Program-made: the position numbers and the translations under genes
Notes under the pieces: generated by a model
The model's database searches: none
The model's input: only the letters and a program-made list of their open reading frames with translations
Told to the model about the DNA's origin: nothing
Origin: Azospirillum sp. 412522
GTDB taxonomy: Bacteria; Pseudomonadota; Alphaproteobacteria; Azospirillales; Azospirillaceae
NCBI RefSeq assembly: GCF_019805165.1
Contig: NZ_RWIJ01000001.1
Span: 478,081 to 542,080, forward strand
Direction of reading: 5' to 3'
DNA: 64,000 nucleotides
Part shown: positions 9,389 through 17,025 of the stretch, in pieces
Numbering within the stretch: the stretch's first letter is position 1
Layout: each line of letters starts with the position of its first letter

Positions 9389-10702
9389 ATGCGGCTGTCC
9401 AGCTTCTTCATGCCGACCCTCAAGGAGACCCCGACCGAGGCGCAGATCGTCTCGCACCGCCTGATGCTGCGGGCCGGGATGATCCGCCAGACCAGCGCCG
9501 GCATCTATGCCTGGCTGCCGCTGGGCTATCGGGTTCTGCGCAAGATCGAGCAGATCGTCCGCGAGGAGCAGGACGCCGCCGGTGCGCAGGAACTGCTGAT
9601 GCCGACCATCCAGTCGGCCGATCTGTGGCGCGAGAGCGGCCGCTACGACGATTACGGCAAGGAGATGCTGCGCATCACCGACCGCCACGACCGCGAGATG
9701 CTGTTCGGCCCGACGAACGAGGAGATGATCACCGACATCTTCCGCTCCTTCGTCAAGAGCTACCGACAGTTGCCGCTGAACCTCTACCACATCCAGTGGA
9801 AGTTCCGTGACGAGATCCGCCCGCGCTTCGGTGTGATGCGCGGCCGCGAGTTCCTGATGAAGGACGCCTATTCCTTTGACATCGACGCGGCCGGCGCCCG
9901 CCGGTCCTACCAGAAGATGTTCCTGGCCTATCTGCGCACCTTCGCCCGCATCGGGCTGAAGGCCATCCCGATGCGCGCCGACACCGGCCCCATCGGCGGC
10001 GACCTGAGCCATGAGTTCATCATCCTGGCCGAGACCGGCGAGAGCGGCGTCTTCTGCCACAAGGACTGGATGAACCTGGACGTGCTGAAGGACGCCCCCG
10101 GCATGGAGGACGACCTGCAGCCCTTCTTCGACCGCGTCACCGCCATCTACGCCGCGACCGACGAGAAGCACGATCCGGCCAACAGCCCGGTTCCGGACTC
10201 GGATCTGGTGTCGGCCCGCGGCATCGAGGTCGGCCACATCTTCAATTTCGGCACCAAATACTCCAAGCCGATGAACGCCGTGGTCGCCGGTCCGAACGGC
10301 GAGTCGATCCCGGTGGAGATGGGCAGCTACGGCATCGGCGTGTCGCGCCTGATGGGCGCGATCATCGAGGCCAGCCACGACGACAACGGCATCATCTGGC
10401 CGGACGCCGTCGCCCCCTTCAATGTCGGCCTGATCAACCTGAAGTCTGGTGACGCCGAGACCGACCGTGTCTGCGCCGAACTGTATGCGAAGCTGGAATC
10501 GGCCGGGCTGGAGGTCGCCTATGACGACCGCGACGAGCGCCCCGGTGCCAAGTTCGCCGACATGGACCTGATCGGCGTTCCCTGGCAGTTGGTGGTCGGT
10601 CCGCGCGGCCTGAAGAACGGCGTCGTCGAGTTGAAGCGCCGCGCCACCGGCGAGAAGGAAGAGTTGCCGGTCGAGGCGGCGCTGGCAAAGCTGCTGGGCT
10701 GA
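9389..10702 (+). CDS. proS: Prolyl-tRNA synthetase (short alphaproteobacterial type)
   Basis: Charges tRNA-Pro. The protein has 437 residues, against ~570 for E. coli ProRS. Class II motif 2 ([15 protein letters not shown]) runs directly into the rest of the catalytic core without the ~180-residue INS editing insertion. Motif 3 is [19 protein letters not shown]-terminal anticodon-binding domain follows. Loss of INS is characteristic of alphaproteobacterial ProRS, which depend on a free-standing editing protein (ProXp-ala/YbaK type). No such protein is encoded in this window. The ATG at 9389 starts the canonical [15 protein letters not shown]. Confidence 0.97.
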   Translation: MRLSSFFMPTLKETPTEAQIVSHRLMLRAGMIRQTSAGIYAWLPLGYRVLRKIEQIVREEQDAAGAQELLMPTIQSADLWRESGRYDDYGKEMLRITDRHDREMLFGPTNEEMITDIFRSFVKSYRQLPLNLYHIQWKFRDEIRPRFGVMRGREFLMKDAYSFDIDAAGARRSYQKMFLAYLRTFARIGLKAIPMRADTGPIGGDLSHEFIILAETGESGVFCHKDWMNLDVLKDAPGMEDDLQPFFDRVTAIYAATDEKHDPANSPVPDSDLVSARGIEVGHIFNFGTKYSKPMNAVVAGPNGESIPVEMGSYGIGVSRLMGAIIEASHDDNGIIWPDAVAPFNVGLINLKSGDAETDRVCAELYAKLESAGLEVAYDDRDERPGAKFADMDLIGVPWQLVVGPRGLKNGVVELKRRATGEKEELPVEAALAKLLG

Positions 10703-10721
10703 CTTTTCCGCAAGATCGATC

Positions 10722-10752
10722 AAAAAGCGCCGGCTTCGTCCGGCGCTTTTTT
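10722..10752 (+). terminator. proS intrinsic terminator
   Basis: Stem AGCGCCGG/CCGGCGCT extended by A/T pairs (10722-10752), 6-nt loop CTTCGT, ending in a run of six T. It is 20 bp after the proS stop. Confidence 0.9.
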
Positions 10753-10810
10753 GTTGGGCGCGAGTCGCGACCGAATTTGCAGAATCCTGCGTCAAACTAA
10801 AGCGCGCTCC

Positions 10811-10830
10811 GATTGCCAACATTGGCAATC
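10811..10830. promoter_or_regulatory. 20-bp perfect dyad, likely operator of the phage-like cassette
   Basis: GATTGCCAACATTGGCAATC has 9-bp arms around a central CA. It lies in a relatively AT-rich 240-bp intergenic region (10753-10991), 160 bp before the two-gene cassette. The length and symmetry suit a dimeric regulator. A looser 8-bp inverted pair (GTCAAACT and AGTTTGAC) flanks it. The regulator is not identified. Confidence 0.45.
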
Positions 10831-10991
10831 CTGATAACTAATGCGGTGATTTACCTATGTTTTTCAACTAAAGTTTGACCAAGCCAGTGGCGTGGGGAAG
10901 GATCGAAATCCGACCAATTCTGTCCGTCCGGCATTCCGAAAGTGACCGTTCGGCGGGAGTGGAACCTGGAAATGCAATGGGAGATCGATCA

Positions 10992-11279
10992 ATGGCCTTC
11001 GCTTTTTCGCCAATTGAGAACCAGCGCATCAGCCTTGCGGCCACCAGCACCGGAACCTTCGCGCTGCCGACAATCGGCCGTAATGTCCGGGTGGCCAATC
11101 TCGGGCCCTCGGATGCCCGGATCAAGTTTACGGCAACCTTCTCCTCGACCGGCGTCAATACGCTCACGGTCATGGCCCGCACCGTCGAAATTTTCGATCG
11201 TCAGGCCAACGGTTTCATGACCGGCATCGGCGTAAACGGCGGAACGTTGCTGGACGTCACCACGGGCGAGGGCCAGTGA
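10992..11279 (+). CDS. Small phage-virion-like beta-strand protein, 95 aa
   Basis: Begins MAFAFSPIENQRISL at an ATG with GGGAGA 7 nt upstream. It is rich in Thr, Gly, Asn and Val, with alternating hydrophobic residues, little charge and no signal peptide. The pattern RNVRVANLGPSDARIKF followed by GGTLLDVTTGEG resembles small structural proteins encoded beside tail fibres in phages; this is a judgement from composition and pattern, not a confirmed match. G+C is visibly lower than in the flanking housekeeping genes. It is followed after 1 nt by a second protein of similar character. Confidence 0.6.
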   Translation: MAFAFSPIENQRISLAATSTGTFALPTIGRNVRVANLGPSDARIKFTATFSSTGVNTLTVMARTVEIFDRQANGFMTGIGVNGGTLLDVTTGEGQ

Positions 11280-11280
11280 C

Positions 11281-11727
11281 ATGGCGTTGCGAGCGGTCGC
11301 ACCCGCCGCGGCAACACGATGGGGAATGTTCCGTCTTTCCGCCAACCAGACCGCCGGTCTGACGGTCAACAGCCCTATCCGGTTCGACATGGTCGCCGCT
11401 GGAAACCTGACGTTGGCAGCCTACTCCATACAGTTGCCCGAAAACCGGACCTTTCGGCTGACCTCCGGCCTTTCCTTCAGCTTTTCCGGCAACAACGGTT
11501 CGGTGCAGACCTGCTGGTATGACCAGACCGCCGGTCAATATGTCGGTGTCACGTCGCAACACATTCCGCCGACCAACACTACGCCATGGTCGCAGCAGCC
11601 GGTCGCCCATGCGGTGGTCGACACCGCTGGCGGGGCCCGCTCGGTTCAACTCCGCATTTCGGCGGCAAGCAGCCCGAATGGCGTGTTTGCGTCTTTGTCC
11701 TTCGCAGAGGCAATCGAAATCGTCTGA
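11281..11727 (+). CDS. Phage-like jelly-roll (C1q/TNF-type) protein, 148 aa
   Basis: Starts 2 nt after the stop of the 95-aa gene and is presumably cotranscribed. The sequence is predominantly beta-strand: RLSANQTAGLTVNSPIRFDM near the start, then LPENRTFRLTSGLSFSF, a central WYDQTAGQYVGVTSQ and a hydrophobic end (ASLSFAEAIEIV). The order of a gel-like LSA-N-Q-T-A-G-L opening, an ...LP...R.RLTSGL strand and a WYD...G turn is typical of C1q-like domains in phage tail and head fibres. No signal peptide or membrane anchor. A strong terminator follows, closing the cassette. Function in the cell is unknown. Confidence 0.62.
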   Translation: MALRAVAPAAATRWGMFRLSANQTAGLTVNSPIRFDMVAAGNLTLAAYSIQLPENRTFRLTSGLSFSFSGNNGSVQTCWYDQTAGQYVGVTSQHIPPTNTTPWSQQPVAHAVVDTAGGARSVQLRISAASSPNGVFASLSFAEAIEIV

Positions 11728-11795
11728 AGGGCAAACCGACGGACGATGCCACAAGGCAGCCTTTGCGCGGCCTTCCAAGGTGTCCTATCTTCCGG

Positions 11796-11827
11796 TGGCG
11801 AACCCCAGGGTTCGCCACTTTTTTTCG
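11796..11827 (+). terminator. Intrinsic terminator after the phage-like pair
   Basis: A 10-bp perfect stem GTGGCGAACC/GGTTCGCCAC (11796-11819), loop CCAG, then six T. It isolates the cassette from lolC. Confidence 0.9.
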
Positions 11828-11856
11828 TCTTTCCCACCGGCAGTCCGGATTTCCTC

Positions 11857-13104
11857 ATGATCTTCAACGCCTTCGAACGCATGGTCGCGATGCGTTACCT
11901 CCGGGCGCGCCGCCAGGAAGGGTTCATCTCGGTCATCGCGGGGTTCTCGCTGCTGGGCATCGCGCTCGGCGTGGCGACGCTCATCATCGTGATGGCGGTG
12001 ATGAACGGCTTCCGGGCGGAGCTGCTTGGCCGGGTGCTTGGCCTCAACGGACATCTCAACGTCTACAGCGCGCGCGGCGGGCCGCTGCCGGATTTCGACA
12101 TCCTCGCCGGCAAGCTGCGCAATACGCCGGGCGTCGTCAACGTCACCCCGACGGTGGAGGGGCAGGCGCTGGTGTCGGTGCGCGGCGTCGCGTCGGGCGC
12201 CGTCATCCGCGGCGTGCGGGCGGAGGACTTCAAGGTGCGTCCGACGCTGGCCAGCAACATCGTCCGCGGCTCGGTCGACGAATTCGGGGAGGATCGCGTC
12301 GCCATCGGCGTGCGCATGGCCCAGCGCCTCGGCCTGTCGGTCGGCGACCAGATCACGCTGATCGCACCCCAGGGCAACGTCACCGCCTTCGGCACCGTGC
12401 CGCGGATGCGCAGCTATCCCATTGGCGCGATCTTCGACGTCGGCATGTTCGAATACGACAACAGCTTCATCTTCCTGCCGCTGGAGGAGGCGCAGGCCTT
12501 CTTCCGCACCGGCGACGCCGTGACCTCGCTCGAGGTCTTCGTCAGCGATCCGATGCAGATCGGTGCGGCCCGCGCCGCCGTCCAGTCGGTGGTGGCCGGG
12601 GAGGGCCGGGTGGTCGACTGGCAGCAGTCGAACGCCAGCTTCTTCACGGCGCTCCAGGTCGAACGCAACGTGATGTTCCTGATCCTGTCGCTGATCATCA
12701 TGGTGGCCGCCTTCAACATCATCTCCAGCCTGATCATGCTGGTGAAGGACAAGGGGCGCGACATCGCGATCCTGCGCACCATGGGGGCGACGCGCGGCAT
12801 GATCATGCGTATCTTCTTCCTGTCCGGCGCCAGCGTCGGGGTGACGGGGACGCTGCTCGGCCTGGCGCTCGGCGTATCCTTCGCGCTCAACATCGAGAGC
12901 ATCCGGCAGGTCATCCAGGGGCTGACCGGGACTAACCTGTTCAACGCCGAGATCTATTTTCTGTCCCACCTGCCGGCCAAGATCGACTGGAGCGAGGTGA
13001 TCCAGGTGACGCTGATGGCGCTCGGCCTGTCCTTCGCCGCCACCATCTACCCGTCCTGGCGCGCCGCCCGGCTCGATCCGGTGGAGGCCCTGCGCTATGA
13101 GTGA
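11857..13104 (+). CDS. lolC: Lipoprotein-releasing ABC transporter permease (LolC/E family)
   Basis: Inner-membrane subunit that extracts outer-membrane lipoproteins from the inner membrane and passes them to LolA. The protein has 415 residues: an N-terminal helix (FISVIAGFSLLGIALGVATLI), a large periplasmic MacB-like domain (about residues 50-260) and three C-terminal FtsX-type helices containing KDKGRDIAILRTMGATRGMI. The ATG at 11857 gives the family start MIFNAFERMVAMRYLRARR; longer in-frame openings run over the upstream terminator. One LolC/E-type permease next to lolD suggests a homodimeric complex, as in many alphaproteobacteria. It overlaps lolD by 8 nt. Confidence 0.94.
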   Translation: MIFNAFERMVAMRYLRARRQEGFISVIAGFSLLGIALGVATLIIVMAVMNGFRAELLGRVLGLNGHLNVYSARGGPLPDFDILAGKLRNTPGVVNVTPTVEGQALVSVRGVASGAVIRGVRAEDFKVRPTLASNIVRGSVDEFGEDRVAIGVRMAQRLGLSVGDQITLIAPQGNVTAFGTVPRMRSYPIGAIFDVGMFEYDNSFIFLPLEEAQAFFRTGDAVTSLEVFVSDPMQIGAARAAVQSVVAGEGRVVDWQQSNASFFTALQVERNVMFLILSLIIMVAAFNIISSLIMLVKDKGRDIAILRTMGATRGMIMRIFFLSGASVGVTGTLLGLALGVSFALNIESIRQVIQGLTGTNLFNAEIYFLSHLPAKIDWSEVIQVTLMALGLSFAATIYPSWRAARLDPVEALRYE

Positions 13105-13828
13105 CGTCGAGATGCAACCGATGCTGGAGCTGAAGGGCATCGTCCGTCGCTTCGAACAGGCGGGCGAGACGCTGGAGGTGCTGCGCGGCGTCGACCTGAC
13201 CGTCGGCGCCGGGGAACTGGTGGCGCTGGTCGGCCCGTCGGGTGCCGGCAAATCGACGCTGCTGCATATCGCCGGCCTGCTGGAACGGCCGACCGGCGGC
13301 ACGGTGCGCATCGCCGGCGCCGACGTGTCCAACCTGGACGATGGCAGGCGGACCGAGGTTCGCCGCCGCTCCATCGGCTTCGTCTACCAGTTCCACCATC
13401 TGCTGCCGGAGTTCTCGGCTCGGGAAAACATCGTCCTGCCGCAGATGATCGCGGGGGTCTCGAAGTCGGTCGCCAGGCAGCGCGCGGACGAGCTTCTGCG
13501 CATGGTCGGGCTGGAGCAGCGCGGCACCCACCGCCCGGCGCGCCTGTCGGGCGGCGAGCAGCAGCGCGTCGCCATCGCCCGCGCCCTGGCCAACGCCCCG
13601 TCCCTGCTGATCGCCGACGAGCCGACCGGCAATCTCGACCCACATACGGCCGAACATGTCTTCGCCATGCTGTCGGCCATCGTCCGGCAGGCCAAGGTCG
13701 GCGCGCTGGTGGCGACGCACAACCTGGACCTCGCCCGCCGCATGGACAGGGTGCTGGAGATGCGCGACGGCCTTCTGGTGGAATACCAGCCGTCGGAACT
13801 GGTGCCGCTGAGCGAAGCGACCTCATAG
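13097..13828 (+). CDS. lolD: Lipoprotein-releasing ABC transporter ATPase
   Basis: Cytoplasmic ATPase that powers LolC/E. The protein has 243 residues with Walker A GPSGAGKST, Q-loop VYQFHHLLPEFS (the FHHLLPEF sequence is typical of LolD), signature LSGGEQQRVAIARA, Walker B LLIADEPTGNLDP and switch His in VATHNLD. Its start lies inside the end of lolC. The last codons and the stop fall within a 21-bp tandem repeat, giving a slightly extended C-terminal PLSEATS. Confidence 0.96.
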   Translation: MSDVEMQPMLELKGIVRRFEQAGETLEVLRGVDLTVGAGELVALVGPSGAGKSTLLHIAGLLERPTGGTVRIAGADVSNLDDGRRTEVRRRSIGFVYQFHHLLPEFSARENIVLPQMIAGVSKSVARQRADELLRMVGLEQRGTHRPARLSGGEQQRVAIARALANAPSLLIADEPTGNLDPHTAEHVFAMLSAIVRQAKVGALVATHNLDLARRMDRVLEMRDGLLVEYQPSELVPLSEATS

Positions 13829-13863
13829 GTCAGCGAAGCGACCTCATAGGTCAGCGAAGCGAC
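13811..13863 (+). repeat. 21-bp tandem repeat spanning the lolD stop codon
   Basis: Two complete copies (13811-13831, 13832-13852) and a partial third (13853-13863) of a unit beginning AGCGAAGCGACC and ending TAGGTC. The unit is seven codons long and carries the TAG stop, so each copy restates the same terminal codons (SEATS-stop) in frame. Confidence 0.9.
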
Positions 13864-14008
13864 TCCATCAGCGGGCGAGGTCGTGCCGGAAGCGTCATAG
13901 GCCGAAAGCGGATCCTCCCCCCGGTTGCCAACCGCGCCCGACGCCCCCACTCTCAAGCGCGACCGCGCCGGCTGAGCTGCGGCAAGAGGCAAAACAGGGG
14001 CATCGGGG

Positions 14009-14866
14009 ATGGACCAGAGGATCATCGACCTTTACGACGAATACACCCATGCGCCGCTGCCGCGCCGGGTCTTCCTGGAGCGGCTGGCGGTGCTGGCCGG
14101 TGGCGCCACGGCCATCCCGGCGATCCTGGCGGCGATCGAACCGAACTATGCCCGCGCCGCCGTCGTGGCCGAGGACGACACCCGTCTGGCGGCGGAAAAG
14201 GTGTCCTTCCAGGGGGCGACCGGCGACGTTGCCGGCTACATCGCCCGGCCCAAGCTGGCGGACAAGGCGCCGGCGGTGGTCGTCATCCACGAGAACCGCG
14301 GTTTGAACGCCTATGTCGAGGACGTCACCCGCCGTCTCGCCACCGAAGGCTTCGTGGCGCTGGCGCCCGACCTGCTGTCGCCTCTGGGCGGCACGCCGCA
14401 GGACGCCGACAAGGCCCGCGACATGATCGGCCAGCTCGACGCCGACAAGACGGTCAACAACCTGATCGCGGCGATGAGCTACCTGATGGCCTACCGCTAT
14501 TCCTCGGCGAAGGTCGGGGCGGTCGGCTTCTGCTGGGGCGGCGGCATGGTCAACCGTCTGGCGATCAAGGCGCCCGACCTGAAGGCGGGCGTCGCCTTCT
14601 ACGGTCCGACCCCCGATCCGGCGCTGGTGACCACGGTGAAGTCGCCGCTGCTGCTCCATTACGCCGGTCTCGACCAGCGCCTCAACGCCGGCATCCCGGC
14701 CTATGACGAGGCCCTGAAGAAGGCCCATGTCGAGCATCAGATCTACATGTACGAGGGCGTCAACCACGCCTTCCACAACGACACCTCGGCGGAGCGCTAC
14801 AACAAGGACGCCGCCGATCTGGCCTGGAAGCGGACGGTGGAGTTCCTGAAGGCGAAGCTGGCGTAA
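14009..14866 (+). CDS. Dienelactone hydrolase family protein, Tat-exported
   Basis: An alpha/beta hydrolase of the carboxymethylenebutenolidase type, 285 residues. The N terminus carries a twin-arginine signal (PLPRRVFLERLAVLAGG, with an Ala-rich h-region and likely cleavage near residue 45), so a periplasmic location is expected. Catalytic residues are visible: Glu in VVVIHENRGL, nucleophile Cys in VGFCWGGGM, Asp in YAGLDQRLNAG and His in GVNHAFHNDT. The natural substrate is not apparent because no catabolic genes adjoin. It converges with the isochorismatase-fold gene. Confidence 0.9.
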   Translation: MDQRIIDLYDEYTHAPLPRRVFLERLAVLAGGATAIPAILAAIEPNYARAAVVAEDDTRLAAEKVSFQGATGDVAGYIARPKLADKAPAVVVIHENRGLNAYVEDVTRRLATEGFVALAPDLLSPLGGTPQDADKARDMIGQLDADKTVNNLIAAMSYLMAYRYSSAKVGAVGFCWGGGMVNRLAIKAPDLKAGVAFYGPTPDPALVTTVKSPLLLHYAGLDQRLNAGIPAYDEALKKAHVEHQIYMYEGVNHAFHNDTSAERYNKDAADLAWKRTVEFLKAKLA

Positions 14867-14874
14867 GGGGGCGT

Positions 14875-15438
14875 TCAGCCCAGCACGTCCGCCGTATCCA
14901 CGACCGTCGCATATTCGCCGTCCAGGTTGGCGAGCGACAGGTCGTGGACCTCGTCCGCCGTGCGAAGCCGTCCCGAGCGGTCGAGCCGGGCGAAGGTGAA
15001 GCAGGCGTCGGCCACCAGACGCACGTCGTAGCCGAGGTTGCCGGCCATCCGCACCGTCGCCTCGACGCTGTTGTTGGTGATGACTCCGGCCACCACCAGC
15101 GTGCCGATGCCGCGCTCGCGCAGCCGCTCGTCCAAACCGGTGCCGATGAAGGCGCTGTTCACACGCTTGCCGACCACCGTTTCGCCGGGCAGCGGCATCG
15201 CCTCGTCCTTGAAGTCATGGCCGGGGCCGCCTGGGCGGTAGCTGGACTGAGGCTCCACCGAATCATGGCGGATGTGGACGATGGGCCGTCCCATCCGCCG
15301 CCACGCGGCGAGCAGGGCGGCGACGTTCGACTCCGCATCGGGGTTGTTGCGCGGGCCGATGCGGTGCCAGCGCGGGTCGTCGATGGCCTTTTGCACATCG
15401 ATGATCAGCAACGCGGCGTCGGGGGGCAGTTTTTCCAT
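14875..15438 (-). CDS. Isochorismatase-fold hydrolase lacking the catalytic cysteine
   Basis: 187 residues with the alpha/beta fold of the cysteine hydrolase/isochorismatase superfamily. The Asp (ALLIIDVQ) and Lys (VVGKRVNSAF) of the triad are present. The nucleophile position reads GVITNNSVEATVRMAG, where most cysteine hydrolases have NHCV or NNCV, so Ser (AGC) replaces Cys. True isochorismatases also lack this Cys, so the protein may act without a covalent step, or be inactive. The ATG at 15438 has AGGA upstream; longer openings add a basic, atypical extension. Convergent with the hydrolase at 14009 and divergent from crcB. Confidence 0.85.
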   Translation of the reverse strand: MEKLPPDAALLIIDVQKAIDDPRWHRIGPRNNPDAESNVAALLAAWRRMGRPIVHIRHDSVEPQSSYRPGGPGHDFKDEAMPLPGETVVGKRVNSAFIGTGLDERLRERGIGTLVVAGVITNNSVEATVRMAGNLGYDVRLVADACFTFARLDRSGRLRTADEVHDLSLANLDGEYATVVDTADVLG

Positions 15439-15468
15439 GCCGTCAATCCTGCCGTTCCTGTGCGCCGC

Positions 15469-15498
15469 GTGACAAGTGCATTGCTTTCTGGCTCTAAT
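15469..15498 (+). promoter_or_regulatory. Putative crcB operon promoter
   Basis: GTGACA (15469-15474), 18-bp spacer, TCTAAT (15493-15498), with a 5/6 -10 box. The predicted start near 15505 leaves a leader of about 20-40 nt. No fluoride riboswitch consensus is seen in it. Confidence 0.4.
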
Positions 15499-15547
15499 CC
15501 GGCGCTTCGCTCCCTTTTCCCAACCCATGCGCTCGTCCGGAGGCGCC

Positions 15548-15949
15548 GTGCTCGCATCCCCCCTGTCCTTGCTCGCCGTCGCCGTCGGTGGCGCCGCCGG
15601 TTCGGTGGCGCGCTATGTGATGCTGCTGGCGATCGCGCAATGGGTCGGCACCCGCTTCCCGGCGGGGACGGTCATCGTCAACGTGATCGGCTGCACCGTG
15701 ATGGGTGTGCTGTCGGAGCTGGCGGCGCTGACATGGTCGCCGTCGCCGGAGCTGCGCGCCTTCCTGCTGGTCGGGATCCTGGGCGGCTTCACCACCTTCT
15801 CCTCCTTCACGCTAGACATCGGCGTCCTCGTCGCCCGTGACGAGCTCGCCGCGGCGGCGGGATACTTCCTCGCCTCGACGCTGTTCAGCGTGGTGGGCTT
15901 CTTTGCCGGCCTGTGGGCCGTGCGTTCTCTTGTTTCGGTGTCCCTCTGA
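15548..15949 (+). CDS. crcB: Fluoride exporter CrcB/Fluc
   Basis: A dual-topology fluoride channel of the inner membrane, 133 residues from the GTG at 15548, which has GGAGG 4 nt upstream and begins MLASPLSLLAVAVGGAAGS, the usual start. An ATG at 15527 is an alternative adding seven residues. Four helices are visible with the family signatures GGAAGSVARY, GTVIVNVIGC (with the conserved Asn) and GGFTTFSSFTLD. The stop overlaps the rluC ATG (TGATG), linking it to rluC-HAD-ATP12. Confidence 0.93.
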   Translation: MLASPLSLLAVAVGGAAGSVARYVMLLAIAQWVGTRFPAGTVIVNVIGCTVMGVLSELAALTWSPSPELRAFLLVGILGGFTTFSSFTLDIGVLVARDELAAAAGYFLASTLFSVVGFFAGLWAVRSLVSVSL

Positions 15950-17025
15950 TGACTGACTCTCCCAAGCCCTCCGCCGGTTCCGCTGACGACACGTCGATTG
16001 AAGCCAAGGGCGACAGCAAGGTCGAAACCCGCACCGTCACGGCCGACGAGGCCGACATGCGGCTCGACCGCTGGTTCAAGCGGCATTTCCCCGACGTGAA
16101 CCACAGCTATCTGCAGAAGCTGCTGCGTACCGGTCAGGTTCGCATCGACGGCAAGCGGGCCGAGACGTCGTCGCGGCTGGCGTCCGGGCAGAGCATCCGC
16201 ATTCCGCCGCTGGCGGCCTGGGCCGCGCCGATCAAGGGGCCGAACCATGGTTCGAGCCAGGGGGCGGGCAAGCCCAAGGGCATGTCCGACAAGCAGATCG
16301 CCGAGCTGCAGGCGCTGGTGCTCTACCGCGACGCCGACGTGATCGCCATCAACAAGCCGGCCGGGCTGGCGGTCCAGGGCGGCACCGGCACGTCGAAGCA
16401 TCTCGATGCCATGCTGGATGCCCTGCGCTTCGACGGCAGCGAGCGGCCCAAGCTGGTCCACCGGCTGGACAAGGACACTTCGGGCGTCCTGCTGCTCGCC
16501 CGCACCACCTTCGCTGCCAGCAAGCTGACGGAGATGTTCCGCGGCAGCGCCGTGCGCAAAATCTACTGGGCCGCCACCGTCGGCGTGCCGAAGCCCTACC
16601 AGGGCAAGATCGACCTCGCGCTGGCCAAGGAAGGCGGCCCGCATGGCGAGCGGGTGGCCGAGAACAAGGAGGAGGGCAAGCGTGCCGTCACCGTCTATTC
16701 GGTGCAGGAGAATGTCGGCAAGCAGGCGGCCTTCGTCGCCATGTGGCCGCTGACCGGCCGGACCCACCAGCTGCGCGTCCATATGGCGGCGGTCGGAACG
16801 CCGATCCTGGGCGACGGCAAATATGCCGGGCAGGGCGCCTTCCTGGCCGGGGCGGAGGTGGCGAAGAAGCTGCACCTGCATGCCCGACGGCTCGTCCTGC
16901 CGCACCCGCGCGGCGGCAAGACCATCGACGTGACCGCCCCGCTGCCCGACCACATGCAGGCGACCTGGAAGTATTTCGGCTTCAGCCCCAACCTGCGCGA
17001 CGACCCGTTCGAGGATTTCGAGTGA
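15949..17025 (+). CDS. rluC: 23S rRNA pseudouridine synthase, RluC/RluD family
   Basis: Isomerises specific uridines in 23S rRNA. The protein has 358 residues: a variable N-terminal tail, an S4 RNA-binding domain (MRLDRWFKRHFPDVNHSYLQ, residues ~35-95), then the catalytic domain with LVHRLDKDTSGVLLLA, which contains the essential Asp, and GRTHQLRVHMAAVGTPILGD. RluC-type specificity (955/2504/2580 in E. coli numbering) is likely but not proven, because RluD paralogues share these motifs. TGATG overlaps at both ends tie it to crcB and the HAD gene. Confidence 0.92.
   Translation: MTDSPKPSAGSADDTSIEAKGDSKVETRTVTADEADMRLDRWFKRHFPDVNHSYLQKLLRTGQVRIDGKRAETSSRLASGQSIRIPPLAAWAAPIKGPNHGSSQGAGKPKGMSDKQIAELQALVLYRDADVIAINKPAGLAVQGGTGTSKHLDAMLDALRFDGSERPKLVHRLDKDTSGVLLLARTTFAASKLTEMFRGSAVRKIYWAATVGVPKPYQGKIDLALAKEGGPHGERVAENKEEGKRAVTVYSVQENVGKQAAFVAMWPLTGRTHQLRVHMAAVGTPILGDGKYAGQGAFLAGAEVAKKLHLHARRLVLPHPRGGKTIDVTAPLPDHMQATWKYFGFSPNLRDDPFEDFE

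Noticed and set aside
11586..12935. Second-frame ORF on the plus strand over lolC
   Set aside because: Arg/Pro/Gly-rich shadow of lolC; the other frame has the full LolC/E pattern.
15440..15547. Fluoride riboswitch before crcB
   Set aside because: I looked for the conserved crcB-motif core and pseudoknot segments and found none; the leader predicted from the promoter is also too short.
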